DNA of 26,133 nucleotides. Origin: an uncultured Eubacteriales bacterium. GTDB lineage: Bacteria > Bacillota > Clostridia > Christensenellales > Aristaeellaceae. Numbering within the stretch: the stretch's first letter is position 1; every line of letters starts with the position of its first letter. The stretch spans positions 1 to 26,133 of the forward strand of contig CALVPU010000215.1 in assembly GCA_944353735.1 (NCBI GenBank), given 5' to 3'. The notes under the pieces were generated by a model that worked only from the letters and a program-made list of their open reading frames with translations, was not told the origin of the DNA and did not search any database. A program made the position numbers and the translations under genes. Positions 23,703-26,133 of the stretch are shown piece by piece.

Positions 23703-24035
23703 TCAGTCCAGCAGATATTCGTATTCCCAGCGGATAAGGCCGTCCTCGAAATCGAATATGTCGACGGAGCGGCCGCCGTTGCTGTTTTGCAGAAAGGCGA
23801 CGATGCGGTTGCCGCTGGGGCTGACCTCCATGCGCTCGCAGGTGAAGGTCGCGTCCGAGGTGCGGTAGCCGGACATGATGCGGTCCATGTACTCCTCGCG
23901 TCCGGCGACGGGCATGTGGGTCATCTCGGTGTGCAGAAACCACATCACCTGCGGGTGCAGGTAGCCGCGAAAGGCGATCCAGTCGCGCGCGTTTTCGGCG
24001 TCGAAGAATTTCTGCAGCAGTTCGGGATTGGTCAT
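23703..24035 (-). CDS. SnoaL/NTF2-like small protein
   Basis: A 110-residue single-domain protein of the NTF2-like fold. MTNPELLQKFFDAENARDW, then a tyrosine/histidine strand region (YLHPQVMWF), REEYMDRIMSGY, and the final strands with VDIFDFEDGLIRWEYEYLLD (read in parts) match the SnoaL-like polyketide-cyclase-fold group, whose members are often ligand-binding or have unassigned isomerase roles. ATG at 24035 has AGGAGG ten bases upstream; the longer frame adds 23 residues without a site. It is the first gene of the nucleoside hydrolase-ribokinase operon, 24 bases ahead of the hydrolase. Fold is fairly secure; function unknown. Confidence 0.8.
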   Translation of the reverse strand: MTNPELLQKFFDAENARDWIAFRGYLHPQVMWFLHTEMTHMPVAGREEYMDRIMSGYRTSDATFTCERMEVSPSGNRIVAFLQNSNGGRSVDIFDFEDGLIRWEYEYLLD

Positions 24036-24075
24036 GGGGATAAAACCTCCTGTCGGCGCAAATGCGTTTGTCCCT

Positions 24076-24104
24076 ATTATAGCGGTTTTCCGCGCGGCTT
24101 TCAA
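24076..24104 (-). promoter_or_regulatory. Sigma-A promoter of the nucleoside salvage operon
   Basis: On the minus strand, TTGAAA (24104-24099), 17 bases, perfect TATAAT (24081-24076), about 40 bases before the SnoaL-like start codon. Eleven of twelve hexamer bases match consensus. Confidence 0.85.
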
Positions 24105-24156
24105 TCATTCAGGCGCGGTTTTCAGGCGGAAAAATGTATCTTTCGGCGTCCAGCCG

Positions 24157-24204
24157 TTGCGGACCGCGGGCAATCATGCTATACTGTTCTTACCGAACGT
24201 TCGG
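24157..24204 (+). promoter_or_regulatory. Promoter of the SPFH gene with palindromic operator candidate
   Basis: TTGCGG (24157-24162), 17 bases, TATACT (24180-24185), with TGC before the -10 (extended type). A perfect 12-bp palindrome CCGAACGTTCGG (24193-24204) lies at the expected transcription start, where a repressor could block initiation. The regulator is not in the window as far as I can tell. Confidence 0.68.
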
Positions 24205-24229
24205 AAAGATACAAAGGGGGAATCCATTC

Positions 24230-25669
24230 ATGAACATGCCGCTCATCATCGGTCTCGCCGTCGCGGCGGTCGCGATCCTGCTCGTGGCGCTGGGCTACCT
24301 GAAGGCGCCGCCGGACACGGCCTACATCATTTCCGGTCCCGGACGCCGGCGCATACTCATCGGGCGCGCGGGCTGGCGCATTCCGTTTCTGGAGCGCGTG
24401 GACAAGCTGTCGCTCAACGTCATGCAGGTGGACGTCAAGACCAGCGAGGCGGTGCCGACGAACGAGTTCATCAACGTGCTCGTCGACGGCGTGGCGAACA
24501 TCAAGGTCTCGTCCGATCCGGAGCTGCTCAAGCGCGCGGCGGAATCGCTGCTGGGCATGAAACAGCAGCAGCTGATCAACATGGTCACGCAGGTGCTCGA
24601 GGGCAACATGCGCGAAATCGTCGGCTCGGTCGGCCTGAAGGAAATGGTGCAGGACCGCCAGGGCGTCGCCAAGAAGATCACCGAAAACGTCGTGCCCGAC
24701 ATGCGCAAGCTGGGCATCGAGGTCGTCAACTTCAACATCCAGAACTTCAAGGACAACGCCGGCACCATCGAGAACATGGGCATCGACAACGTCGAGCAGA
24801 TCCGCAAGAACGCCCAGATCGCCAAGGCGAACGCCCAGCGCGACATCGCCATCGCCACCGCGCAGGCGCAGCAGGAGGCGAACGCCATCAAGGTCGAGTC
24901 CGAGATGAAGATCGCCGAGCAGGACATGGAGCTTGCCGTCCAGCAGGGCGAGATGAAGATCAAGGCGGACACCAAGCGCGCCGAGGCGGACGCCGCCTAT
25001 TCCATCCAGCAGGAAAACCAGCGCCGCACCATCGAGGTCGCGCGCGTCAACGCCGACATCGCCCGCAAGGAAAAGGAAGCGGAGCTGGCGGAAAAGGAGA
25101 CCGCGCTCGCCGAGCGCAAGCTCGACGCCGACGTCCGCAAGCAGGCGGACGCCATGAAGTACAAGGCGGAAAAGGAAGCCGAAGCCGAGCTCATCCGCCG
25201 CCAGCGCGAGGCGGAGGCGCAGAAGTACGAGGCGATCCAGCAGGCGGAGGCGCGCAAGGCGGAGGCAGAAGCCGTGCGCTTCGCCATGGAGCAGGAAGCC
25301 GCGGGCATTCGCGCCAAGGGCATCGCCGAGGCGGAAGCCATCGAGAAGAAGGCGGAGGCGCAAAAGCGCATGGGCGAGGCGTCCGTCATCGAGATGTACC
25401 TGCAGGCGCTTCCGGACATCGTCAAGAACGCCGCTACGCCGCTTTCCCAGACGGACAAGATCGTCATGTACGGCGACGGCAACGCCACCCGCGTGGTGCG
25501 CGACGTCATGAACAGCGCCAGCCAGATCATAGAGGGCGTGCGCGAATCCACCGGCGTCGACCTGCAGCAGCTCGTCGAGCGCCTGACCGCGGCAAAGCCC
25601 GCGCAGCCCGCCGCCAACGCAGCGCCCGCCGAAGCCGCCGCCAGGCCGGACCTCCCGCCGCAGGCGTGA
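24230..25669 (+). CDS. Flotillin-like SPFH-domain membrane protein
   Basis: Flotillins assemble on the inner membrane and organise fluid or lipid-ordered regions, often induced by envelope stress. The 479-residue protein has an N-terminal membrane helix (4-24), then the SPFH/band 7 domain (about 25-190, beginning PPDTAYIISGPGRRRILIG, with VPTNEFINVLVDGVANIKV). A long Glu/Ala/Lys-rich coiled coil follows (about 190-400, many AEAE and KAEAE repeats), then a C-terminal oligomerisation region with MYLQALPDIVKNAATPL. ATG at 24230 follows AAAGGGGG by nine bases. It is close to FloT/YuaG in architecture, but the usual NfeD-like partner is absent on both sides. It is transcribed alone from the promoter at 24157-24185; repeats follow directly. 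Confidence 0.92.
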   Translation: MNMPLIIGLAVAAVAILLVALGYLKAPPDTAYIISGPGRRRILIGRAGWRIPFLERVDKLSLNVMQVDVKTSEAVPTNEFINVLVDGVANIKVSSDPELLKRAAESLLGMKQQQLINMVTQVLEGNMREIVGSVGLKEMVQDRQGVAKKITENVVPDMRKLGIEVVNFNIQNFKDNAGTIENMGIDNVEQIRKNAQIAKANAQRDIAIATAQAQQEANAIKVESEMKIAEQDMELAVQQGEMKIKADTKRAEADAAYSIQQENQRRTIEVARVNADIARKEKEAELAEKETALAERKLDADVRKQADAMKYKAEKEAEAELIRRQREAEAQKYEAIQQAEARKAEAEAVRFAMEQEAAGIRAKGIAEAEAIEKKAEAQKRMGEASVIEMYLQALPDIVKNAATPLSQTDKIVMYGDGNATRVVRDVMNSASQIIEGVRESTGVDLQQLVERLTAAKPAQPAANAAPAEAAARPDLPPQA

Positions 25670-25688
25670 GGAGCGAAGGGAATTTCGT

Positions 25689-26133
25689 CATCCCGCCCGG
25701 CGGGAGAATTTTCCACCGCAGGGGCGCGGGGCGATTGACCATGCCGCGCACCTGCGGTGTCGGGGATGCCATTGTGGACGCGAGGGAAGGGTTCGACGGA
25801 TTTCGGCATCCCGCCCGGCGGGCGAACCTTCCGTCGCAGGGGCGCGGGGCGATTGCCCATGCCGCACACCTGCGGTGTTGGGGATGCCATTGCGGACGCG
25901 AGGGAAGGAGGGCGACGGATTTCAGCATCCCGCCCGGCGGGAGAATTTTCCACCGCAGGGGCGCGGGGCGATTGCCCATGCCGCGCACCTGCGCATGGTC
26001 GGGGATGCCATTGTGGACGCGAGGGAAGGGTTCGACGGATTTCATCATCCCGAGCGCGGGGGGGCGCCGCGATGGGAGGGAGGGGAGGCGACGGCGGATG
26101 CCGCACACCTGCGCATAAACGAGAGTGCAATTG
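25689..26133. repeat. Tandem array of ~119-bp non-coding repeats
   Basis: CATCCCG marks copies at about 25689, 25807, 25926 and 26046 (steps of 118, 119 and 120 bp); the fourth is diverged and runs toward the window edge. Each copy includes CCCGCCCGGCGGG (a 7-bp palindrome), GCAGGGGCGCGGGGCGATT, CATGCCGC-CACCTGCG and GGGGATGCCATTG-GGACGCGAGGGAAGG. Steps are not multiples of three, so crossing open frames are not genes. It lies directly 3' of the SPFH gene. Function unknown. Confidence 0.88.

Overview
The window looks like a chromosomal segment of a GC-rich, Gram-positive anaerobe of the Clostridia (Bacillota), possibly an uncultured gut lineage. This rests on the ylxM-ffh-rpsP-khpA gene order, LplB/YtcP-type sugar permeases without their own ATPase, a LytR-CpsA-Psr protein, a secreted L,D-transpeptidase, strong AGGAGG ribosome binding sites and TTGACA/TATAAT promoters. 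The exact family is inference. I see no rRNA, tRNA, phage or transposase gene.

Layout. Positions 11-447 hold three tandem copies of a 149-bp non-coding repeat, then inorganic pyrophosphatase (-). Next come a five-PG_binding L,D-transpeptidase (-), a membrane-anchored choloylglycine-hydrolase-like Ntn enzyme (-) and, divergently, a LytR-CpsA-Psr protein (+). The gap 5924-6690 holds a decayed type I-C-like CRISPR array interleaved with ~157-bp repeats, followed by an SGNH esterase (-). From 7829 to 14277 lies a carbohydrate locus: an AraC-type regulator (-), divergent from two permeases, a solute-binding protein, a sugar-isomerase-like TIM barrel and a PHP phosphoesterase (+). After it come a secreted caspase-fold protein with EF-hand, Big2-like and SH3b parts (-), an M55 D-aminopeptidase (-) and an M20 amidohydrolase (-). 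The signal-recognition/ribosome operon ylxM-ffh-rpsP-khpA (+) has a near-consensus promoter overlapped by an 11-bp inverted repeat. A three-gene nucleoside salvage operon follows on the minus strand: SnoaL-like protein, nucleoside hydrolase, ribokinase. Divergent from it is a flotillin/SPFH protein (+), and the window ends in a third tandem array of ~119 bp (25689-26133).

How the genes fit together. Several products act on the envelope: L,D-transpeptidase, LCP transferase, SPFH protein and possibly the M20/M55 peptide degraders. Import and catabolism are covered by the ABC carbohydrate locus and by the nucleoside-to-ribose-5-phosphate operon. The least ordinary parts are the three intergenic arrays with periods of 149, ~157 and ~119 bp (none a multiple of three), the CRISPR remnant inside the second one, and the secreted multidomain caspase-like protein. 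I found no convincing wholly new defence or biosynthetic system.
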